Under the pieces are notes generated by a model. It saw only the letters and a program-made list of their open reading frames with translations. It did no database searches and had not been told where the DNA came from. A stretch of DNA of 64,000 nucleotides from the NCBI RefSeq assembly GCF_036588685.1, contig NC_086378.1, positions 31,101,578-31,165,577 on the forward strand, in the 5' to 3' direction. Numbering within the stretch: position 1 is the stretch's first letter; the number at the start of each line of letters is the position of its first letter. This document shows, one piece after another, positions 1-9,872 of the stretch. A program made the translations under genes and the position numbers. Source of the stretch: Mytilus trossulus (lineage: Eukaryota > Mollusca > Bivalvia > Mytilida > Mytilidae).

Positions 1-180
1 GTAAAGTCGAAATTTTGAGTTTGAAAAAAGTCGAATTTTGCGTTTGAGAAAAGTCGAAATTTCGAGTTTTAAAAAAATCAATACTTAGTCGGAATTCAAA
101 AATTTGAGAAGGTCAAAAATTCTAGATTAAGTCGAAATTTTTAGATTTGGAATGTCAAAGTTTCGACTTTGAAAAATATT
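1..180. repeat. Degenerate GTCGAAATTT-type minisatellite
   Basis: The sequence repeats variants of GTCGAAATTTTGAGTTTGAA at a period of about 22-24 bp, with A-rich linkers. Copies drift rightwards. It is cut by the window edge, and I see no coding potential. Confidence 0.6.
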
Positions 181-330
181 TCATTACAAATTTTATGTTT
201 ACTATGTCCCTAATACGCTTTCGTAAGAAATACTTTGAAAAAACAAGGGTTTATGCTTTTTATTAGATATATATACTATTGGGAGTATAAAACCAGCGAA
301 TTGATCTTTTGATAATAAAAAAAATGTTTG

Positions 331-535
331 GACTTTAACGGTGCTTTTTTGTGGACTTTAGCGGAACTTGTTATTGTGGACTTTAACGGCGTTTTCTTTT
401 GGACTTTAGCGGAGGTCATTTTGTAGACTTTAGCGGAAAGTTTGTGGACTTTAGCGGCGTTATGGACTTAAGCGGAAAATTGTTGTGGAGTTTAGCGGTG
501 TTGTGGACTTTAGAGGAATTGTGGACTTTAACGTT
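331..535. repeat. Minisatellite, core TGGACTTTAGCGG
   Basis: About ten copies of a core reading TGGACTTTAGCGG or TGGACTTTAACGG occur with a short variable spacer (period roughly 15-27 bp). An open frame crosses it (399-671), giving repeated VDFSG-like peptides, but this follows from the tandem repeat and is not evidence for a gene. Confidence 0.7.
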
Positions 536-547
536 GCCACACAGGAC

Positions 548-664
548 AAATGGGGGGGGGGGGGAAGGTTCCAACTATATGATCCAATTCAAATGCATTG
601 ATCGGCCAAAAAAACGAGGGGGTTACAACCCCCGGACCCCCACCCCACCTGGATCCGCCACTGA
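548..664 (-). mobile_element. Truncated GGCGGATCC-type MITE remnant
   Basis: The segment ends in GGATCCGCCACTG, the inverted form of the terminus seen at 24032 and at 58774. It carries the G-rich and C-rich stretches typical of this family in the window. Only one terminal repeat is visible, so it is a fragment. Family assignment is by recognition. Confidence 0.5.
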
Positions 665-716
665 TGTATAAGGACGGACATGGGGCAATGACACGAAGAC
701 ATCACTAAATCACTTA

Positions 717-1291
717 AAGGAGTAGGTCCAGTAAGACCCCTTTTTGGCCCCAAAATATAACAGTTTTACAAAATTGTTAAAATTTAAATTTTTAGTTGTT
801 CATTGGCCAGTAGAATGCTACATCAATTTGGGCTGATTTTGACAATACAATGCACTTATATCGTGTACTAGCAACATTAAGTCGTGCTAAATTACTGAAA
901 TCTTCAAAATTTTACCATTTTGGTTAATTTCAGACGGTTTTCGTGTAAAACGAAAGTGGCCGCATTCGTGTTCATTCATAATATTGAAATATAAATTGTA
1001 TTTAATGATAATACAAAACATATATAAAGGTTGAGGATGAACACGCATGTCGCCACTTTCATTTTTGACAAAAACCATCTGAAAAGTGACGTTTTTTGGC
1101 ATATTTGATAGACATTTCATATTTAAGCTTGAATCAGAGCGTTTTTAATGACTAAATCAGTTAAAATCTTTCACATAAACTAAACGGATCAATTGAAATA
1201 GACACTTTAGTGTTTAAAAAGTGTCCCAAAACTTTCGTTAGATGAACCTGAAATTTGAGGCCAAAATAGGCCCTTACTGGACCTACTCCTT
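717..1291. mobile_element. Foldback MITE with TA target duplication
   Basis: The ends are inverted copies: AAGGAGTAGGTCCAGTAAG at 717-735 and its complement at 1273-1291, each followed outwards by TA. Similarity continues inwards past the TTTTGGCC block. A second inverted pair lies inside (around 930-985 and 1030-1085, with CGAAAGTGGC versus GCCACTTTC), so most of the element can fold back on itself. A TA duplication and no transposase suggest a non-autonomous Tc1/mariner-type or similar element. The small ORFs inside are not conserved-looking. Confidence 0.85.
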
Positions 1292-1411
1292 TATGAAGTC
1301 ATGCACGGAATTTCCAGAAAGTAGAAATTATATTTGTTTTAACAAACGAAATCTTTGTCCTCGTGCATTCACTGGACTGTCAACCACATTAGGGCGTAAA
1401 ACAAAGACTCG

Positions 1412-1486
1412 AGAAAGGAGGATGCAATGGTTTTGATGGGAACTGTACAGATGGTGCCTGTAAAATAGGATACGAAGGAGCACACT
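1412..1486 (+). pseudogene. Possible EGF-like exon relic
   Basis: One frame reads GCNGFDGNCTDGACKIGYEG followed by Ala-His and then a stop where a Cys codon would complete an EGF-like Cys pattern (TGA in place of TGC or TGT). Cys spacing and the GY.G.HC-like ending resemble EGF/laminin-type modules. There is no flanking exon structure that I can support, so this is a weak call; chance resemblance is possible. Confidence 0.25.
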
Positions 1487-1654
1487 GAGACGGAGTTAAA
1501 ATCATGGTTTAACATAAACATTATCAGATTAAGCCATAGTATAAGGCCCCCTTTAACAATGTTTAAGCTCCGCCTTTCTATATGTTGCAAGGACAAAGTT
1601 CGTCATGATTCTTTTTTTTATGGAATAACATATCAATCTTTATATTAAACTATC

Positions 1655-2290
1655 ATAAAATTGAGAATGGAAATGGGGAATGTGTCAAAGAGACAACAAC
1701 CCGACCAAATAAAAAAACAACAGCAGAAGGTCACCAACAGGTCTTCAATGTAGCGAGAAATTCCCGCACCCAGAGGCGTCCTTCAGCTGGCCCCTAAACA
1801 AATATATACTAGTTCAGTGATAATGAACGCCATACTAATTTCCAAATTGTACACAAGAAACTAAAATTTAAATAATACAAGACTAACAAAGGCCAGAGGC
1901 TCCTGACTTGGGACAGGTGCAAAAATGCGGCGGGGTTAAACATGTTTGTGAGATCTCAACCCTCCCCCTATACCTTTAACCAATGCAGAAAAGTAAAAGC
2001 ATAACAATACGCACATTAAAATTCTGTTCAAGAGAAGTCCGAGTCTGATGTCAGAAGATGTAACCAAAGAAAATAAACAAAATGACAATAATACATAAAT
2101 AACAACAGACTACTAGCAGTTAACTGACATGCCAGCTCCAGACTTCAATTAAACTGACTGAAAGATTATGATTTCATCCTATGAACATCAGGCACAATCC
2201 TTCCCGTTAGGGGTTTAGTATCATACCATCATAACATATATGAGAAGAACATAACCCGTGTCATGCCAACAACTGTTTTTAGAATAATTG
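1655..2290 (+). repeat. Dispersed repeat family A
   Basis: The segment starts with a GAATGGAAATGGGGAATGTG block, then CAAAGAGACAACAACCCGA, and contains the landmark AATGCGGCGGGGTTAAACAT. Four further copies occur at about 35080-35520, 39548-39990, 44037-44480 and 47518-47960, each inside a unit of the large tandem array. I recognise it as a common bivalve interspersed repeat. It continues into the reverse-transcriptase-like fragment on its right. Confidence 0.8.
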
Positions 2291-2293
2291 TGT

Positions 2294-2623
2294 TTAGTTG
2301 CGACGCAAAGACCTTATCAGTGACTCAATATTAACGCCAAAATATGCAATCTTTAATGACTTGACTACAGTATCGTAATTATATCCCTTCTTAATAAGTC
2401 TATTCAAAGGTTTTGTAAGTTTATGAGGTGAATACTGACACCTTTGTGCTTTATAAAGAATATTTCCATAAAAAAATGGATGTGAAATACCTGAACGTAT
2501 AAGAAGTCTGCATGTTGAGCTAAATTTACGAATGATGTCTTTATACCGATGATAAAATTTAGTAAAAGTTTTGACTAGTTTGTGATGGTTTTTCAGAAAC
2601 CGAACTATTAAGCAGATTATCAC
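2294..2623 (-). pseudogene. Retroelement fragment, C-terminal tail of a reverse-transcriptase ORF
   Basis: A 109-residue reading frame on the minus strand is basic and Tyr/Phe-rich, with a region reading ISHPFFYGNILYKAQ and an end reading SLIRSLRRN before the stop. This resembles the C-terminal tail of reverse-transcriptase ORFs in invertebrate retroelements that I recall, not any host gene. No catalytic domain is present, so it is a truncated copy adjoining repeat family A. Class (LINE, Penelope-like or other) cannot be told from this tail. Confidence 0.5.
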
Positions 2624-2639
2624 GTAAAAACTTCAAAGG

Positions 2640-3306
2640 AAAAATGCCGTATTATGTTATAACTAACTTTAATATTAGATGTGATGATGTGATGACGCAA
2701 CTTTTTATTCAATGACGAGTATAAATTTAAGTGCGTATGCTTTTCACTGACCATTTCTTGTAAGAGAGATAATCCTAACACGTGCATGCCTAAATATTAA
2801 TTTCAATCAGCAACATTTGTTTGTGACAAGACAGCAGTCTCGGGTTCACGTATTTCTTTTTTAATTGACAGCAAGCATTTTGCTTTAAACAACATTTATT
2901 TAGTTTTCGTCCGATATTCAAAACATTCTTTTTGTTCAACTGTAAATAGTTTGTAATTTCAAAAGCACACTTTAAAAAACAGAATAATTGATTAGTTTCA
3001 ATGTTTAAACACGCATTATCGGTAATGCTATTACATTACACAAAATACGTCATACGTGTAGACGATTCATAAATCTATTTTTAACATTTATACACTGACT
3101 ACAGGTTGAAATAAGACCTAAAAATAGACTAGTAAGTAAGTGGTCAGTATAATTATTCTTAATCATAAACGATTCCACCAATACATTCTAGAAGTTCAAT
3201 CATACTAAGACCTAAAAATAGATTAGTGAGTGTACATTGAAGTATAAATCCATAACGATTCAACCATTATAAGTTTATACTACACAGACATTTAGATACA
3301 ATCAGA
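2640..3306 (+). other. Upstream region of the first redox gene
   Basis: AT-rich sequence with no repeat family I recognise. A short direct repeat, GACCTAAAAATAGA, occurs near 3115 and near 3209. The last 100 bp before the ATG must hold the transcript start, but I see no clear TATA or initiator that stands out from the AT-rich background. Confidence 0.4.
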
Positions 3307-6300
3307 ATGGAGAAAATAATTGACCTGTTTGGTGAGAAAGTCAAGGGCAAGAATGGTGATGTTGATATAAAAGATCTCTGTGGTGAAAAGAAACTTATAG
3401 GTAAGACTGATTTAATTAGATTATTAAATTTGAATAACGTTTGAAATATCTCTGTTAAATTTCTTTTTTCCCAAGAAATGATTTATTTCGCTATCTTCTT
3501 GCATGTCTACTGAGTGACCACTGAGGAATGTTCCCATATGAATATGATCGTTTCCATAAATAGTCTATATTTACCACACCCTTTTGCAGGTGTTTATTTT
3601 TCTGCACATTGGTGTCCTCCTTGCCGTGCCTTTACACCACATTTGGCCAAGAAATATGAGACATGGAAGAAAGCTGGTCATCCATTTGAAATTATCTTTG
3701 TTAGTTCTGACAGGGACCAGTCGAGTTTTGACGATTATTTCAAAGAAATGCCTTGGCTAACAGTTCCTTATGATGACGAAGAACGAAGGGTAATTATTTA
3801 TATTTTTTCTTTCTTTCTTGAACAGTTTCGGTGGTTTCGTGGTAGCGTTACTCGCCTCGACTGTGCAATGGCATGTGTTCGGCATCTTCAATTCCACAAC
3901 AGCACAGTACTGCACAAAAGCTAGAAATCTGTAATTTCACAACACAGTATTGCGCAATAGAACAGTATTGCACAAAAGCTAGAAATCTGTAAATTCACAC
4001 CACAGTATTGCGCAATATAACAGTATTGCACAAAAGCTAAAAAATCTGTAATTTCACAACACAGTATTGCAAAAAAGCTAGAAATCTGTAATTTCAACCG
4101 CAGTATTGCACGAAAGCTAGAAATCTTTAATTTCACAATACATACAGTATTGCACAATAGAACAGTATTGCACAAAAGCTAGAAATCTAATTTCACACCA
4201 CAGTATTGCACAAAAGCTAGAAATCTAATTTCGCACCACAGTATTGCAAAAAAGCTATTGCACCACAGTATTGCGCAATAGAACAGTATTGCATAAAAGC
4301 TAGAAATCTGTAATTTCACACCACAGTATTGCGCAATAAAACACAATAAAACAGTATTGCACAAAAGCTAGCAATCTGTAATTTCACACCACAGTATTGC
4401 ACAAAAGCTAGAAATCTGTAATTTTGCACCACAGTATTGCGCAAAAGAACAGTATTGCACAAAAGCTAAAAATCTGTAATTTCACACCACAGTATTGCGC
4501 AAAAGAACAGTATTGCTCAAAAGCAAGAAATCTGTAATTTCACACCAAAGTATTGCGCAATAGAACAGTATTGCACAAAAGCTAGAAATCTGTAATTTCA
4601 CACCACAGTATTGCACAAAAGCTAGAAATCTGTAATTTCGCACCACAGTATTGCACAAAAGCTAGAAATGTATAATTTTGCACCACAGTATTGCGCAATA
4701 GAACAGTATTGCACAAAAGCTAGAAATCTGTAATTTCACACCACAGTATTGCACAAAAGCTAGAAATCTAATTTCGCACCATAGTATTGCACAAAAGCTA
4801 AAAATCTGTAATTTCACACCACAGTATTGCGCAATAAAACACAAGAAAACAGTATTGCACAAAAGCTAGCAATCTGTAATTTCACACCACAGTATTGCAC
4901 AAAAGCTAGAAATCTGTAATTTTGCACCACAGTATTGCGCAAAAGAACAGTTTTGCACAAAAGCTAAAAATCTGTAATTTCACACCACAGTATTGCGCAA
5001 AAGAACAGTATTGCTCAAAAGCAAGAAGAAATCTGTAATTTCACACCAAAGTATTGCGCAATAGAACAGTATTGCACAAAAGCTAGAAATCTGTTAGTTC
5101 ACACCACAGTATTGCACAAAAGCTAGAAATCTGTAATTTCGCACCACAGTATTGCACAAAAGCTAGAAATGTGTAATTTTGCACCACAGTATTGCGCAAT
5201 AGAACAGTATTGCACAAAAGCTAGAAATCTGTAATTTCACACCACAGTATTGCACAAAAGCTAGAAATCTGTAATTTCGCACCACAGTATTGCGCAATAG
5301 CACAGTATTGCACAAAAGCTAAAAATCTGTAATTTCACACCACAATATTGCGCAAAAGAACAGTATTGCACAAAAGCTAGAAATCTGTAATTCCACACCA
5401 CAGTATTGCGTAATACAACAGTATTGCACAAAAGCTAGAAATCTGTAATTTCACACCACAGTATTGCACAAAAGCTAGAAATCTGTAATTTCGCACCACA
5501 GTATTGCACAAAAGCTAAAAATCTGTAATTTCACACCACAGTATTGCGCAAAAGAACAGTTTTGCTCAAAAGCTAGAAATCTGTAATTTCACACCAAAGT
5601 ATTGCACAAAAGCTAGAAATCTGTAATTTCACACCACAGTATTGCGCAATAGAGCAGTATTGAACAATAGTACTGTATTGCACAATATCACTATTAATTA
5701 AACAATTACAAGAACAGTACAGTATTTGTAGATTTCAGTAATTCACAACTTCATCGGATTAAAGTTAAAAGTGTAAAATAATAATACATGTATCTTTCAA
5801 AACTACAAAAGAAACAATTATCGCTATTATAATAATTACTAAGTTTAACCGGAGAACATTAATCCAATTATTATTGCATTAGATTGGACAATATAATAAT
5901 ATTTTATGAAAACCTTATATAATATTTGAGATTCTTATATTGAATATTTTGTGTTTTATAACTTTTTTTCAAACTTTGGGTTTTGAGTATCCTTGAGCAT
6001 GTTGAGTCGATGACATGCGAACTGAAGTCGATTTCGTACTATTATCTTACTATTCCCTATTATCGGTTCTTTTCTGACATATTTTATTGAAAAGTCATTT
6101 ATATAATAATAATAGAATACGATGACGTGGTATGGTTGCCAATGGGACAACTCTCCACAAGAGACCAAAACGACCGTCGCAGAGTTGAACAACTATGGGT
6201 TAGTAAAACCGGTCGATGTTGTATTCATAACTTCATAACCATGCATGTGTGATATAATTAAATAACCCGAATTTAATCGCATATATGACAGTCATTGTTC

Positions 6301-6610
6301 ATTGACCCTATTGTATGTTCCTTGATCACATCTTTTTTTTTATTAGAACAAGTTGTCTGAAACGTTTGAAGTGCAGGGTATACCTACATTATCAATTGTA
6401 TGTGGAAAAACCGGTACTGTCATCAGCGAGGACGCTTCAGAAGATGTAGGCGAAAGTGACGAGTTTCCGAAAACATGGAATACAGATCCGGTTAATATCA
6501 AAGGTAAGATCGGTCAACGTGGACAAAATTTGGCGGAGCATACGTTTAAGCTCACTTGGCACAAAGGTTACCTGTTATCTTCAAAACTATGGAGCTATAT
6601 TAAAGTGTAA
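3307..6610 (+). CDS. Nucleoredoxin/tryparedoxin-like protein 1 (three exons)
   Basis: A thioredoxin-fold oxidoreductase of the nucleoredoxin group, probably cytosolic or nuclear since there is no signal peptide; it would reduce or isomerise disulfides in partner proteins. Exons: 3307-3400, 3590-3789 and 6347-6610, with GT..AG boundaries and consistent phase, giving 185 aa. The redox site is WCPPC with Cys40 and Cys43, preceded by YFSAH. The family block FEIIFVSSDRD and EMPWLTVPY follows, and the cis-Pro loop GIPT has Pro111. This single domain is far shorter than vertebrate nucleoredoxin (about 435 aa) and closer to tryparedoxins or nucleoredoxin-like proteins. The C-terminus is uncertain: a good donor (GTAAGA) at 6504 could end exon 3 earlier, after the FPKTW motif. 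Intron 2 carries a large minisatellite. Confidence 0.85.
3825..3897 (+). other. Possible tRNA-like (SINE-head) remnant
   Basis: Directly ahead of the minisatellite, the sequence GGTTTCGTGGTAGCGTTACT followed by CGCCT resembles the D-arm/A-box part of tRNA-derived SINE heads; a weak B-box-like GTTCGGCATC follows about 40 bp later. No full cloverleaf is evident. It may be the head of the element that seeded the repeat array. Confidence 0.25.
3898..5690. repeat. Minisatellite in intron 2, core CAGTATTGCACAAAAGCTAG
   Basis: Roughly forty copies of alternating submodules: CAGTATTGCACAAAAGCTAG plus an AAATCTGTAATTTCACACCA linker, and a short CAGTATTGCGCAATAGAA module. Unit sizes alternate (about 40 and 60 bp). 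A higher-order block repeats at about 498 bp: the variant GCTAGCAATCTG appears at 4367 and again at 4865. Minus-strand ORFs inside (CNTVLLC-like) are by-products of the repeat. Confidence 0.9.
5691..6346. other. Rest of intron 2 with a fragment of repeat family C
   Basis: AT-rich intron sequence. At about 6115-6200 there is a fragment of a dispersed family marked by GCCAATGGGACAACTCTCCA. A polypyrimidine run precedes the exon 3 acceptor at 6345-6346. Confidence 0.5.
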
Positions 6611-7004
6611 AATCGAAAAATGGTAAGCACGTGAAGATATAATTACCCTAAAGTAAAACATTTAAGAAAAACCTGCTTTCCGGTTTGGAAATATTGCCAC
6701 CTGATATATTATTTTTTGCATTTATTTGCTGTGAACTAACTACCTAAAGCTTAATTTTTCATAAGGCAGAAAACCTGAAAGTTTCATACTTTGAATATAC
6801 ATGTAGATGCCTTATGCTGTGAAGAAGGCCCGTAACATTGAACGACACAAAAACCCGTTCTGGCCTCTGGCGCTTCCGAAATTTCAATGATATTTGATTA
6901 AATTATTTAAAAATGTGTTTACATGTAAACGGACAGACTGACTGAACGATACACAATCATACATATCGTCGATGACAGGCATTTAAAACAGTTACAAACC
7001 ACGC

Positions 7005-7200
7005 CATATATCATGTGTAATGATTGCCAATGAGACAACTCTCCACAACAGACCAAATGACACAGAAATTAACAATTATATGTCACCGTTATGCCCTCAA
7101 CAGTGAGCAAAGCCCATACCGCATAGTCAGCTTTTAAAGGCTCTGAAATGACAAATATAAAAAAATTAAAACGAGAAAACTAACGACTCATGTCGGTTTT
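7005..7200 (+). repeat. Dispersed repeat family C
   Basis: Contains GATTGCCAATGAGACAACTC, then CACAGAAATTAACAATTATA and AGCAAAGCCCATACCGCATA. Other copies: 6115-6200, 12985-13110 (diverged), 20500-20722 (minus), 30118-30290 (minus), 48890-48912 (tip only) and 63286-63405 (minus, fragment). I recognise this as a common bivalve interspersed element, class uncertain. Confidence 0.75.
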
Positions 7201-8079
7201 GTTTTTATTAACAATGAGCCTAAAGACTTACATGAAATCTAATCATACCACTAATGGTTAGTTTTAATTCTTGTGTATTCGCTTTATTTATTCTACAGAA
7301 TTATTTCAATATTACCCTTGGCAAAGGCTATGATATTTATCTGCTGACGTTGCATGTTATGACACACACATTATAGATTGTTAAATGACTATTGTTATGA
7401 CACCGCCGTTGCGCTGGTGAACTCGAATGTAGCCCTAAGAATTCCGTGTGTCCCGTAATGATTGGTTCATTTAAGGTCGTAAGTTATATGAACTCTTATC
7501 TGAGACTACTTTATAACAGTCGTCTTGCATCTTATGGAGTTTCCTCGTCTTCACGATACTAATCAATCAGCAATGCAATCGCAACTTTCTTGTTGCCTAT
7601 AAAAGTGTCTTTTTCGTTTATTTTTTTATAGAAACTTTTAACTTTTATTTGTAAATGTGAAAACATGGAATGCTTATGTAATCCGGTAACAAGGTCCAAT
7701 TTTGTTTAGATTCCGGAGGACTCCATGATTCAGTTCACGTATTTCTTACTGATAACCTGATTTCAAAAACAGCTTGTTATCGGAATACAATGAATTATAA
7801 ATCTGTTCTTGCTGAGTATTTATATTATGCTACACATCCGATGAATTACTTCCTTGTAATTCCATCTCTTCTATACTGGTTGTACTTGCCAACAACGTAG
7901 TCCATCTTTTGTTTCTCTGGCTTGCGTATACAAGCGGGCACTTCAGTAGTTATCATTTAACAAAGGAAACAGTCTGTATTTTCTTGATGACATCCATAAA
8001 AACAAATATGATGAGGTCGTGCGAATAGAATGGTTCATTGTAATGCGAATTAAAAAAATCCTGACTTGTATTCGTCCTC

Positions 8080-8580
8080 TTGCAGTTTTCAAGATGATGT
8101 ACTGTTTCTTAATAATAATAGATTCAGTGATCATTTACATTTTATATATGCAAGTGAACTTGAAATTAAAGATACTACCGACGCAGAGAAATCTGCTTGA
8201 TATTAAGATCTTTTTCTCGAAATGACTACTGATGGTAAGTTAAATACCAAAATTTATGACAAGCGCGATGATTTTAATTTTCCTATAGTCAACTTTCCAT
8301 TTCTGTGTAGCAACATCACAGCGGCACTAGCATATGGAGTATATGTGTCTCAATTGATACGTTACTCTAGCGCTTACTCAAAGTATGTTGATTTTGTTGA
8401 ACGAGGAATACTGCTTTCTCAAAAATTGCTACGACAGGGCTATGAATCAATCAAATTAAGGTAATCACTCAAGAAATTTTACGGTCGCCATCATGACCTG
8501 ATTGGCCATTATAACAAAAGTGTATCAGAAATCATATCTGATATTCTTCCTCAGTCATTATAACCTTCCATCATTACTGA
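8080..8580 (+). pseudogene. Decayed reverse transcriptase fragment (retroelement)
   Basis: Near 8090 one frame reads DDVLFLNNNRFSDHLHF, matching the catalytic D-D motif region of a reverse transcriptase; a frameshift and stop near 8200 interrupt it. The frame at 8222-8464 then reads KIYDKRDDFNFPIVNFPFLC, followed by AYGVYVSQLIRYSSAY and a VERGILLSQKLLRQGY helix. After a stop at 8463 the frame still codes a recognisable KFYGRHHDLIGHYNKS tail. This order is that of the thumb and C-terminal part of invertebrate retroelement reverse transcriptases I know from bivalve and amphioxus genomes. The copy is 5' truncated and broken, so inactive. It sits between the two redox genes. Confidence 0.8.
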
Positions 8581-8596
8581 ATTGTACAAAGAAATA

Positions 8597-8790
8597 ACAC
8601 GACGGGTGCAGTATACGGTGCAGGAAATGCTTATCCATCCGGAGCACCTCATTTCGCTCCCGGTTTTTAGTGGAAATCGTGTTGTTTCTTATTTATTATT
8701 TATAACCGTTGATGTAAATGTCCTTTGGTTTTGTGAGTCTTGGTTTACTCCTTGGGTTTGATTGTTATTGTCCTCAACGGGTGCAGCTGC
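8597..8790 (-). repeat. Dispersed repeat family B (minus orientation)
   Basis: The segment begins AACACGACGGGTG-like and contains TCCGGAGCACCTCATTTCGC and CGTGTTGTTTCTTATTTA. It is the reverse orientation of the family seen at 14600-14800, 18345-18570 and 60630-60830, marked there by CACCCGTCGTGTT. Class uncertain. Confidence 0.65.
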
Positions 8791-8799
8791 CCAGAAATT

Positions 8800-9872
8800 T
8801 GAGGAAATATTAAAAAATGCCGGATTACAGAGAGTTATTTGGATCTTTTTTATACGACCGCAAAAAAACAGTGATCAACAGTGAATGGGAGGTAATTAAA
8901 ACACAAAATTGACAAGCGCCTCCCTTACACTGCTTATAAATTATGTATAAAGAAATGATGTTTTGTCTTAAGGTGATTAGCTGTCAATTTATTTTTCGAA
9001 GTTACTATTTTTAAAATGCTGATTTAGGTAATTTAATTTTAGCCATGATGATGTATGTCATTTTCTATTTTAAGACTTTAACGATGTATTTAAATGGTTT
9101 ATTATGGTTGCAATTGAATTGAGATTATGACCATATCTTGACGGAAAGGTATTTTTGGGAAAAGGGGCAGGGGAAGGTTAAATCAGCTATATTTTTTTTT
9201 GGCAAAAATAAAGGGGGTGTCAATTCGCAACATCATAGTGTATTGAACAAAAGCAAAAAGCAAATTATATAACCAATTCCAGTTCTTTGACTATAAATAT
9301 TATGTGTGAGAAACCTTTTGTGTGTCAAATATTTAATTAAAACCCATATTCAGACCTGTATCAAGTGCGAATATTCATTCCAGTTTTCCCCAACTGTTCA
9401 GGGTTGGATCTCTGTGGTCGCATCCAGCTACGCTCGACGAAGCAATGTATTAATTTATAAAATTCCTTGCAGCGACTTATTCACAAAAAAGTATGAGAAA
9501 AACAATCTTTAATGATCAGCTTTATTACTATCATTTTTTATGAGGAACGTCAAGCGTTTTAGAAATAGGGGGTGTATACAGTTATCCTACTCTACTCGCG
9601 GTAAACAAATAGTAAATCAAATTTAAATCAATGGATCATTTACATGTTATAGTGTTCTTAAACCAATATTGTCCATGCATTATTAATTCCCCATTCCCAA
9701 ACCTATTTATTAACACCTATACATGTAAAAACTTTCCATTATCTGTAAACGTGTTTATACCTGAGAGTTTCTACATTTATAATTACCTACATTTAATCTA
9801 TACGTCAAGTCAGTATATTTATATCCAGAGTTGATATAGCTTGACCACGAACTTGTTGTGAAATAACTCAAT
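8800..9872. other. Intergenic region before the second redox gene
   Basis: Mostly unrecognised AT-rich sequence. At about 9400-9445 there is a fragment (GGGTTGGATCTCTGTGGTCG, CGCTCGACGAAGC) of the same family seen near 16375-16425. The last kilobase should include the promoter, but I cannot point to a specific element. Confidence 0.4.

Noticed and set aside
3921-4862. Minus-strand Cys-rich frames in the intron minisatellite
   Set aside because: The frames are broken several times by unit length changes and arise from the tandem repeat.
3898-5690. CRISPR-like array
   Set aside because: Direct repeats with short spacers, but the spacers are themselves repeated and the context is an animal intron; this is a minisatellite.
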